Below the pieces are notes generated by a model that saw only the letters and a list, made by a program, of their open reading frames with translations, did not search any database and was not told the DNA's origin. From Cryptomeria japonica (lineage: Eukaryota; Streptophyta; Pinopsida; Cupressales; Cupressaceae), in assembly GCF_030272615.1 (NCBI RefSeq), contig NC_081411.1, positions 42,085,140-42,149,139 of the forward strand: a DNA stretch of 64,000 nucleotides. The letters are read 5' to 3'. The translations under genes were made by a program, and so were the position numbers. Each line of letters opens with the position of its first letter. Within the stretch, counting starts at the first letter, position 1. Shown one piece after another: positions 55,504-64,000 of the stretch.

Positions 55504-57291
55504 TGTTGAGCATTAATTTTAAAATCAATAGAATTCCATGGTTTGTATTGAAGCTACAAAAGTTTTCTTAAAAAAATATGAAAATCAACCATGCCCTTAA
55601 GAATTTTGATAGAATCCTTAGCATTTTCGTCGACATCAGAATTCAAAAAAAAAACTATCACTCAAACCGAAGCCACCAAATATACATATTAATCCTTTAC
55701 CGAAGTATCTAATATGACCAAAATGATACATCTACTGTATCAAAGAAACCCATTAGTATTTCATTGATAAAAGACTTATAGAACAGACTGGAGCCTCGAT
55801 GTGTTCCAAAAATGGCTCATCAAAAATATTTTCTTCATCGGCAGGTGATATGTCGAGCAAACTACAGGAAGACTTCATCGACAGGACCTTTTCGAGGAAA
55901 AGAGCATATCAAAGAATCACAAAGGATGTTGACCGAACATGTCTTTCTCACCAAAGAGTAAGACATCGATGAAACACGAGAGATTACCATTGAAGACATA
56001 AAGAGTCTAAGGAGACTATTTGTCTTTCACCGAAAGGGGAGATTTCATCGATGCTAGTGCAAATATAACACGTGAGATAAAGTCTTTCGATGAAAGTGAA
56101 GAGGTCGATGAAATCACAAATCTTCTTGACGATGATGGTAGTTTCATTGAAACTAAGGCGACATCGATGAAACATGATATTTCGATGGAAGGAAAGGTTA
56201 AGATACTGAAGTGCGTGATTCCATTGGAAAAGAAGCACAGTTGTTAGATGCCATAAGAGTGACGGTTATATTAATTATCTTGGCATGCTTAATGTTTTCA
56301 TCTTTCACTTTGTTAGACAGTTGTAATTAGGTTGTTAATGATGAAGGGACGTGACTCTTCATAGAATAGGTGTTGCTCACTTATTTATATGAGAAAGTTT
56401 TGTATAAATAAAACATCATTAGAAGAGAGGATGTCGGATAGATACTACAACCTCTGGGATACTATTGTACTGTTTTAAAAATTTAATAGAATCGGCTTTT
56501 TTTCTATGCATATGTGTTGTGAATTATTCCATTTCGTATAGGCAGTTGTTTGTGATATTATCTAAAGGAGATAAGGTTATTCGTATTCTTATAGTGAAGT
56601 TTATGTTTCTATATTATAAACTTGGATTAATAAGATCTACTTGTGAATTGTAATTGTTCCTCATAGTTCTTCCTTGAATGGTCCTTTAAGGTTAAGGTTA
56701 AATTCATTCAAGTAGTTTTATGATATAAACATTTAGTAGATCTCATAAGAAATAGTAACTGATAGACTTGCCAAAGGGGGTAGGTTTAAAAACTATCTCA
56801 CAAATCATACATTCAGTCCTAAGGAAATATAAGACTTTGTAGCCCAAATAATAGGAAAGACATTGGTCATTCACAAATCACAACCTTTACCATATTAATT
56901 AATTTTACATTAAATAAATAGGATTAGTTGAGTAGGACACATAAAACCAGTTAGCAATAGTATACATACTTATAAATTTCAAATACAAAGATCGAATAGC
57001 TTCCACAACAACAATCTTAAACTCATCTTAAAGACATATATTCCAAGAACCTTTTCCATTATGAGATAGGGGTCAGTTAGATCAAAATAATCAATCTGCT
57101 ATAAAAAGCATTAGTTATCAAAAGCCACTAGTGAATAGGTATACCTGCCTAGGTCTTGTAGAGCCTAAAGTGAGAGAGTTAGTAATCAAATAGGTTCACT
57201 CTATAAGTTGACCAAATAAAATTGGAGAGTTTGATCATAGGACTTGGCATTTCCTTAGAACCTATCCAATCTGTTGATTTGAGATCCAACA
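55504..57291 (+). repeat. G4 3' LTR
   Basis: 1788 bp, TGTTGAGC...GATCCAACA. Retains TATA box TATAAAT at 56403-56409. Confidence 0.92.
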
Positions 57292-57296
57292 CAAAG

Positions 57297-57935
57297 TTCA
57301 GTGTTTCTTTTTCCAAATATTATGTACACTTTTGTGTTGATGATTATCTTTGTCCTCTTGATAAATTTGTTTATAGATTTGCTCTGATGTGAATCACATG
57401 TTGTTGCATTAAGTGAAAGATTGAGTTCTTATTGTTTGTGTAATGCATACTAAACCTTTACAGTTGATGAGAAATTGTCTCTTGAGTTGATAAAATATTT
57501 TGTCCACAAAGTGTCATATATATCCCTAGATAGAAGCACTAGTTTGTTATTAGTCTTTTAAGGTTTTGATTTGTATTCATTCAAGGTCCTTGATAGAGAA
57601 ATGTTCTTCCTAAATCCTATATGAACTAATCTATGTATATTTCATTATACATTCACAGTCATTTCTTTTTAAAGAATTCATTTAAAGCACATAATAAAGC
57701 ATAGTTGCAGAACAATAATTTTCCAATTGTATAAACTTGCTAAAAGGTTTAAATCCACTATAAATAACTTCTTTTGTGATTGAGAGGAAGAGGCATACCC
57801 ACCTAGGTTTAGTGGAGCCTAAAGTGCAGAGGGATTTGGTCTTTGACCATCCCTGTTCGTTGGCTAAGGCTGATTGGAATACTTGAGGATTTGGCAAGTC
57901 TTTTGGTTTTCCTGTCTATGGTTTTGGGAACCAAC
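57297..57935 (+). repeat. Older G4-related LTR, right part
   Basis: Follows the same plan as the G4 LTR 3' half at low identity: CTTTTAAGGTTTTGATTTG...ATTCATTCAAGG and GGCATACCCACCTAGG...GAGCCTAAAGTG, ending in CCAACA. G4 was inserted between this and 46925-47148. Confidence 0.55.
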
Positions 57936-58037
57936 ATCCCCAATGATCTAATCTTCTGAATGATTCAATCTTACATACTTAGGAGTCCTCTGACTCTCTT
58001 TTCTTCTTCCATGTTCTTCAGGTACTGTATAGTTCTC

Positions 58038-58796
58038 TTATACTATCGGAGTAACTGGTTCAACACTTTGTTCTAGTAAAGGTGCTACCGTTTCATATAT
58101 AATCATTTTCACTGCTGGTTCCTTCTTATAAACTCTTATTTGACCTTTATTTATCTCATCCACTTTGACATTAGCACTCTCCACAATTCTTTGCAATCTC
58201 TTGTTATAACATATATATGCTTTTCTTTTCTTAGAATAACCAAGAAATATGCCTTCATCACATCTAGGATCAAATTTGCCAATGACATCATCTCTCCTGA
58301 TATAACATTGACTACCAAATATTTTGAAATACTTAACTGTAGGTGTATTGCCAACCCATAATTCATAAGATGTCTTACCGATTTTTCCTTTGACATGTAC
58401 TATGTTGAATGTATAAACCATTGTGCTCACTACTTCTCTCCAGTAGATATGACATAGACTAGCTTCCATCATCATTGTTCTAGCAACATCCAAGATAGTT
58501 TTGTTCTTCCTTTCCACAACTCCATTTTGCTGAGGTATCCGGGCAATAGAAAATTGTCTCCTTATACCATGCTTCACACAAAAGTTATTAAACTCACCGG
58601 ATGTGAATTCTCCACCATGATCTGACCTCAAACATTTAATCTTCAATCCTGTTTTAGTTTCCACTTTAACCTTAAAGATTTTAAACTTTTCAAATGCCTC
58701 AAATTTTTCTTTTAGAAAAGTAAACCACATCATTCTATAATAATCATCAATGATTAACATGAAATATCTATCACCTTGAAAACTTTTGACTCTAGC
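58038..58796 (-). pseudogene. C1 integrase
   Basis: Copia integrase core, with Asp in SDHGGEF and Glu in GVVERKNKTILD; the first catalytic Asp is in the HTDFCSP or HTDLCSP copies of the duplicated block. The C-terminal part has WVGNTPTVKYFKIFGSQCY and GIFLGYSKKRKAYICYN. It ends at a stop at 58038; a few recognisable codons (KYVRLNHSED) follow before homology is lost. Confidence 0.88.
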
Positions 58797-58960
58797 AGGG
58801 CTACAAAAATCTGTATGAATAAGATCAAGAACATCATTAGATTTATCTTGTATACTCATAAAAGAGGTTTTGACCTGTAGGGCTACACAAATCAGTATGA
58901 ATAAGATCAAGAACATCATTAGATTTATCTTGTATACTCATAAAAGAGGTTATGACTTGT
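58797..58960 (-). repeat. 82-bp tandem duplication in C1 integrase
   Basis: 58797-58878 and 58879-58960 are near-identical copies encoding the start of the integrase core (SIQDKSNDVLDLIHTD). 82 is not a multiple of three, so the reading frame shifts between the copies. Confidence 0.9.
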
Positions 58961-59541
58961 TTCCCCATTTGACAATCTTTACATACCAGATTATAGGGCT
59001 TCATAATCTTAGGTATATCTCTAACTGCCTTAGTTGAATTGATCTTTACAATGCAATCAAAATTCACATGACATAGTCTTTTATGCCATAGCCAACTCTC
59101 ATCAATCTGTGTAATCAAACATGTCTTCTCACCGGAATTCAAGTGAAATATATTACCTTTTGTCTATATACTGGTTGCAATCTCCAAATTATATCTATTA
59201 ATGATTTTGCATTTTTCATCCTTGAACTATAATTGAAATCCCATATCCACTAATTGTCCTACACTCAAAATATTATGCCTTAAACCTTCAACATAATAAA
59301 CATTGTTAGTATTGCTCTTACCATCTAATGATATAGTTCATTTTCCTTTGATCATACATGCTTTGTCATCTCCAAATCTAACCAGATTGCCATCAGATTC
59401 TTGTAAAGATAGAAACTTTCCTTTATCTCCAATCATATGATGTGAACAACCACTGTCTATTACCCATTCATCATTGTCTTCAATTTTAATAGCAAGTGCC
59501 TCCTCTTTAGGTATATTTTTTTCTAGTGTCGAAACATCTTC
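58961..59541 (-). pseudogene. C1 protease and GAG-pre-integrase
   Basis: Protease active site WVIDSGCSHHMIGDKGKF near 59440-59475 with intact Asp-Ser-Gly, then NILSVGQLVDMGF. GAG-pre-integrase: WLWHKRLCHVNFDCIVKI and CKDCQMGKQ. Stops at about 59336, 59229 and 59164 break it. Confidence 0.83.
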
Positions 59542-60643
59542 CTATATAGCCAGGAACACCCATTCCTTCCCATTGCTAGAACCACTAGCAAATTCTTCTG
59601 TCAGTTCATCATCAGAATCAGTAATGCCTTCCTTCTTCGCTATGTAGCATGACTTGTCTATGTTTTTCTTGTACTTATACTTGTTCTGATATCCAAGGTT
59701 AGGATTAAATGATCTTCTAGCTCTTTCTTCAAATTTTGAATTTCTTTCAGGACATCTAGATGCAAAATGACCAATCTTATTACATGCAAAACATTTAAAA
59801 GGTGTTTTTCCTTCATACTTACTTCGTACTAGTCTTTCAGGTACTCTTCTAGAAAATAGTGCTTCAATTTGCTCAAATTCTTCATCTTCTCTCTTCATAT
59901 CTTCCAATTCCTTTGCATAAAAATCTTTCCAATCTTTCTTACCAGTTGATGATGCAAATGCATGAAAAGAAGGTTCAAACTTCACAGCTCCAGAAGGTCC
60001 AAATTCTTCAAGCTCAAAAGCAGATAATTTCCCAACCAAGGTATCTTTGTTGATAGATGTATTAGCCATTGTTCTTAACTCATTAATTACAGTAGCCTTC
60101 ATCTTGTAAGCCTGTGGTAGGGCTCTCAGAAATTTAGAAATAATTTCATTTTCGCTCAGAGTTCCACCACAACATTGAATTCCCATAACAATCTCATTTA
60201 CCCTTTCTATGAATGTAGTAATTTTTTCATCTTCTTTCATCTTCAAGTTTTCATATCTCACCCGGTAACCATCATGTTTAGTAATCTTCACTATAGGACC
60301 ACCTTCATTAAGAGTCTCCAACTTGTCCCATATAGCCTTTCTAGATGATTTGTCAGTTAATCTCATTATTTGTTGATCAGAAACTGCACACAAGAGGGCT
60401 TCTCTTGCTCTACAATCATTCTCAAGCTCCTTATCTAGGTTTGCTGGAGGAGGATTGCTAGATGTCAGATTATAGAGTCAGACACCATTCTATGTGATCT
60501 CCTAAATCTCCTTACCAAGACATCTCAGATGGGTCTCCATCTAAATCTTCCATACTATGTAATTTGTTCCATCAAGCCTCAGAATATCTCTTTGAAAGAT
60601 AGCTCCAGATTAACTAGGCGAACTTGAACTGTTAGACACCATA
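59542..60643 (-). pseudogene. C1 gag
   Basis: Frame 60393-59542 is open: KITKHDGYRVRYENLKM, then a zinc knuckle CFACNKIGHFASRC. Upstream to about 60600 the frame is still recognisable (DILRLDGTNYIVWKI) but has several stops. The probable start, ATG 60643, is one base out of phase with it, so a small frameshift lies near 60600. Confidence 0.85.
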
Positions 60644-60684
60644 GGATCTTCATCAAGTGGTTAATCTTTCTTCAGAGAGGACCA

Positions 60685-60698
60685 GAGCTCTGATACCA
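60685..60698 (-). other. C1 primer-binding site, tRNA-iMet
   Basis: Minus strand TGGTATCAGAGCTC, two bases after the LTR end. The standard plant copia initiator-Met primer. Confidence 0.92.
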
Positions 60699-60700
60699 AT

Positions 60701-61662
60701 TGTTAGACAGTTAAAATAACCAGAAGACAATTGAGAGGGGGGGGGGTGAATAAGTTGTCACAGATTAACAAAACCTTAAGCAATTAAAACTTTAATACCG
60801 AAATGCTTAAAAAAAATATCGGAATAACAATTAAACCAATTAAGCATAACAATAATCACAGAATAAATACCATTCACATGACACCAAGATTTATATGTGG
60901 AAAACCCGGTAAAGGTAAAAGCCACAGTGGGAAGCCTACCCACAGTCAGATAATACTTCTACAGTAAGTATGTAAATTACAATTGAGGGGAATACACTTG
61001 TAGGAAGGCTAACAGCCTAGAGCGCACTCCTCATCACAAAAGGAGTCTCACCGACTACATAGAAATCTAGACTACAATCTAAAGAAGAGGTTGAACTACA
61101 AATGTAGCATCTTATATGCTTAAGTATAGTTTCGGTTAAGCTCAATATCGGAGGACTAAATCCTCTTACATAAACTCAATTCAATCTCCAATGATCGACC
61201 AAATCCTCTACCTGAATGATATTACATTATTCACACATTACATATCCATATCCCATATATTATCCCTATCCATATCCATATATTATGATAAACCAGATAC
61301 ATAATTACAAAACATGTCGGCCTTGGACCAAACAAATAATATCCAACACATAAGACATCCTGAAAATGTATCGAGAAGTCCAATCCACACACTTCATTAA
61401 ACTAGTTTATAACCTAGACCAATCGGGACCCAATATAGGTCCACATGCTACATCAATGATCTCCATCCACCAAGTCTCGAACATGTTCACCAACAACATC
61501 TTGAAACCATACCAGGAGCTGCACCACCACTTATGCAATTCATCAAAGATCTTCAGCAAAAGCTCTGGTAGTGAAAACCTCGCCGGAACCACAAGCCAAG
61601 CTTCCAAGCAAATATGATAGCATTCGATCACCAGACCAAAACAATCTGACTGAATATGAACA
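60701..61662 (-). repeat. C1 5' LTR
   Basis: The inner end, TGTTAGACAG on plus, is certain. The outer end is chosen at ATGAACA (61662) because it gives TGTT...AACA termini and abuts C2 gag; this is less sure. A TATA-like CATATAAAT is at about 60889-60897 (minus), and a poly-G run at 60738-60747. Confidence 0.6.
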
Positions 61663-61671
61663 TGAGTATCA

Positions 61672-62415
61672 TGAATGAGGAAGAAATTATATTCCTTAAA
61701 GATGGAAGAGGGTGGACGAGTTGCAGACCACTTGGAAGAATTCAATATGTTGGTGGCTCAATTACTATTTGTTGGTGTTAAGATGAACAAAGAGGAGAAA
61801 TGTCAGATCTTGCTTTGTTTTTAGCCTAATTTATGGGTTTCTCTTGTTATGGCTATCGGTAGTACTTTTGTTGTTTTGAAGTCTGAAGATGTGGTGGGTT
61901 CCCTACTTGGTGATGAGATGTGAAGGAAGGTATCCCATAGTTCGAAGGAAGGCTTAACTGTTTGTGGAATACCTAAGGAGAAAGGAAAGAAGAATGAGAA
62001 GCGCGACAAGTCCAAATTGAAAGGGAGATCGAAATCTCCTAGAAAGTCCAAAGTCATTTGCTAGAATTGCATTAAACTAGGTCACATTCGTAAAGAATGC
62101 AAAGAAAAAAAGAAGAAGAAGAAGAACAAGATTGATTCTGATTTTGAGTTCAAGAAGGAAGATGGTGATGCATTCATTGTGGCTTTGGTGACTCATGCAA
62201 GTAATGATGGTCGGTTAATTGACTTAGGTGCATCTTTTCATATGACTGCCAATAGATATTGGTTTTCTAAATATGAAGAATTTAATAGAGGTAAGGTGTA
62301 CTTGGTTGATGATTCACATTTAGACATTGTTGTTCGAGGTAAAGTTAGAATCAGGTTTTCGGATGGTAGAATAAAAAAAATTAATGGTGTTCTCAATATC
62401 CCTGGTTTAAAATAA
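61672..62415 (+). pseudogene. C2 gag C-terminus and protease start
   Basis: Gag residues KKLYSLKMEEGGRVADHLEEF, then a Lys-rich tail and the zinc knuckle NCIKLGHIRKEC (the residue before is a stop where Trp is usual). Protease segment: LIDLGASFHMTANRYWF; the Ser of Asp-Ser-Gly is Leu. Stops at 61822, 61920 and 62062 and at the end of 62415. Confidence 0.83.
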
Positions 62416-63600
62416 AATATGTTATCTATGAGCAAACTGATAGATGCAGGTGTGCAAATAGTGTTTTCTGAAGTAGGAGGTAAGATTATTAAGGGTGCTA
62501 TGGTAATTGCTAGAGGTTCCAAGTTTGATACTTTGTATAGGCTAGATGCATATACTGCTAAGTGTAATATAACTTCTATAAAAGGTAAATCTATGGAAGA
62601 TTTGAGGGTTTCACCTTTAGTAGATGGAAATGGCTTTTGGGTACCTAAGGGTGCTCTTTCTTCAAAAGAAAATTTACCTATAGAGAAGACTATGTTATGG
62701 CACTAGAGGCTTGGCCACATTGGAGAAAAGGGTCTAAGGACCTTGAAAAATAAAAACCTTGTTGAAGGTTTGAATGATTGTAATCTTGACTTTGATTTAT
62801 GTGAGCATTGCATTTATAGAAAACAAAACCGCATTCAGTTTTACTCAAGTTCTCATAAAATTTGTGGTGTTTTGGATCTTATTCATTTTGATGTGTTTGG
62901 TCCTGTAGATGTTCCTTCGATTGGAAAATCCACATATTATATTTCATTTATTGATGATTTTAGTAGAAGGACATGGGTATATTTTATAAAGAGTAAATCT
63001 AAAGTTTCCAGTCGATTTAAAGAACTTAAAGCAATGGTTGAGTTGTAGACTGGAAAGAAAATTAAATGTTTGAGGACTGATAATTGCTGTGAATTTTTCT
63101 CTAATGATTTTGATAGATTTTGTAAAGATTGTGGCATTAAAAGATAGAAAACAACTCCGTATTCTCCAAAATAAAATGGAGTTGTAGAAAGAATGAACAA
63201 GACACTGATGGAGAATTCTAGGAGTATGCTGGGTGGTGCTATTCTAGAATAAAAGTTTTGGGCTGAAATTGTTGCCACTACTTGCTACCTGATTAACAGG
63301 TCTCCTACATTACCCTTTGTTGATAAAATGCCTATGGAAGCATGGTCGGGTCACAAGCCTTCATTGAGACATCTTAGAGTTTTTGGTTGCGAGACGTATT
63401 CACATGTGCCAAAGGAGAAGTAGACAAAGTTGGAGAACAAGGCTATGAAATGTATCTTCATCAAGTATAGTTATGGTGTGAAAGGGTACAAACTTTGGAA
63501 CCTTGTTGCACAAAAGGTAATTCATAGTAGAAGTGTTATTTTTAGATAAATTAAGACTCCTTCTATTACATTGTAGCTAGAACAAACTAAAAAGGAAGAT
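62416..63600 (+). pseudogene. C2 protease end, GAG-pre-integrase and integrase
   Basis: NMLSMSKLIDAGVQI belongs to the protease end. GAG-pre-integrase (RLGHIGEKGL, CEHCIYRKQNRI) follows a stop at 62704. Integrase core: Asp in IHFDVFGPVD, Asp in LRTDNCCEFF, Glu in NGVVERMNKTLME. Stops at about 63046, 63148, 63172 and 63250 disrupt it. The C-terminal HLRVFGCETYSHVPKEK is recognisable. Confidence 0.85.
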
Positions 63601-64000
63601 TTGATTCAATTTTCTTATACACCTGAAAGAGTTGAATCAAGACCCCTAGATAGGCAACAAGTTGAGGAGAGCTCGTCTAGCTCTACATCTTCAGAAGAAG
63701 AGGAAGAACCACCAACTCAACTTGTTCGAAGGTCTACAAGACATAGACAACAACCTGATGATTGGAGATGTATATTTTCTTTGAATACTAATGTGGATGA
63801 AGCAAAATCTGTAGAAGAGGCATTAGGTATGAATCATGCAGAATCCTAGAAGATTGCTATGGAAGAAGAAATGGCAGCTTTGAAAAAGAATGATACGTGG
63901 AATCTTGCACCGTTGCCTAAACGACAAAATCCTATTGGTTGCAAATGGTTGTTTAAAAAAAGGATTGGTTCAAATGGAAGCATTGAAAAGTATAAAGCAA
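63601..64000 (+). pseudogene. C2 integrase-RT linker and RT N-terminus
   Basis: The Ser/Glu-rich linker with RRSTRHRQQPDDW, followed by VEEALGMNHAES, a stop at 63847-63849, and the RT start KKNDTWNLAPLPK and GCKWLFKKRI. RT is cut by the window edge. Confidence 0.88.

Larger units (their letters stand above)
47149..57291 (+). mobile_element. G4: Ty3/gypsy element with aRNH between protease and RT
   Basis: A 10.1-kb plus-strand element with LTRs 47149-48951 and 55504-57291 (TGTTGAGC...GATCCAACA). Flanks CAAGG (47144-47148) and CAAAG (57292-57296) match at 4 of 5 positions. The internal order is gag, zinc knuckle, protease, archaeal-type RNase H, RT, RNase H, integrase. Several stops and frameshifts make it inactive. 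I see no clear polypurine tract before the 3' LTR. Confidence 0.9.
57936..61662 (-). mobile_element. C1: 3'-truncated Ty1/copia element
   Basis: Minus-strand element with a 5' LTR, an initiator-Met primer site, gag, protease, GAG-pre-integrase and integrase. It stops shortly after the integrase C-terminal region (near 57940). RT and RNase H are missing. Confidence 0.85.
61663..64000 (+). mobile_element. C2: Ty1/copia element, 5' and 3' truncated
   Basis: Plus-strand copia remnant that starts inside gag at the outer end of the C1 LTR and leaves the window near the start of RT. Order: gag, zinc knuckle, protease, GAG-pre-integrase, integrase, RT. It has about a dozen in-frame stops. C1 may have inserted in its gag. 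Confidence 0.85.

Overview
The window is a stack of LTR retrotransposons with no convincing intact host gene. It looks like intergenic DNA from a seed plant with a large, repeat-rich genome. Tat-type Ty3/gypsy elements with two RNase H domains, tRNA-primed LTR elements of 8-16 kb, Ty1/copia remnants with the usual initiator-Met primer site and a captured plant mobile domain all point to a plant. A gymnosperm is plausible but is only an inference. I see no rRNA, tRNA or CRISPR loci. Names used here: G1-G4 = Ty3/gypsy elements, X = an element with very long LTRs, C1 and C2 = Ty1/copia remnants.

Layout. 1-9782: G1, a decayed Tat element on the minus strand that runs off the left edge. Its gag is split by a solo LTR (6069-7869) in the opposite orientation, flanked by a 5-bp target duplication. 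7905-24096: G2, a complete 16.2-kb minus-strand Tat element of the same family. Its gag-pol is one 7.3-kb frame broken by six stop codons. G2's 3' LTR is also G1's 5' LTR, so G1 and G2 form an LTR-internal-LTR-internal chain. 24097-26134: a candidate exon, then a diverged inverted relative of the X LTR, then AT-rich DNA. 26135-46924: X, two ~3.3-kb LTR-like repeats around a 2.3-kb core that carries a 476-codon acidic ORF of unknown function. The second X repeat is split by G3 (32600-44378), a well preserved Tat-related element with 813-bp LTRs and a perfect 5-bp target duplication. G3 keeps gag and protease but has lost reverse transcriptase, both RNases H and the integrase core. On its antisense strand it carries a two-exon plant-mobile-domain gene. 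47149-57291: G4, a different Ty3/gypsy element with a near-perfect target duplication, nested in an older related LTR (46925-47148 and 57297-57935). In G4 an archaeal-type RNase H lies between protease and reverse transcriptase. 57936-61662: C1, a minus-strand copia fragment with its 5' LTR. 61663-64000: C2, a plus-strand copia fragment running off the right edge.

How the parts relate. G2 and G3 share LTR termini beginning TGTAG, near-identical polypurine tracts and two 3' stem-loops with compensatory base changes. G3 may therefore be a non-autonomous partner of a G2-like element. The points most worth a second look are the G4 domain order, the spliced antisense PMD gene in G3, the covarying 3' stem-loops, the promoter-bearing inverted LTR pair at 6069-9782, and the unknown ORF in X. 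All coordinates and comparisons were made by eye. No database search was run.
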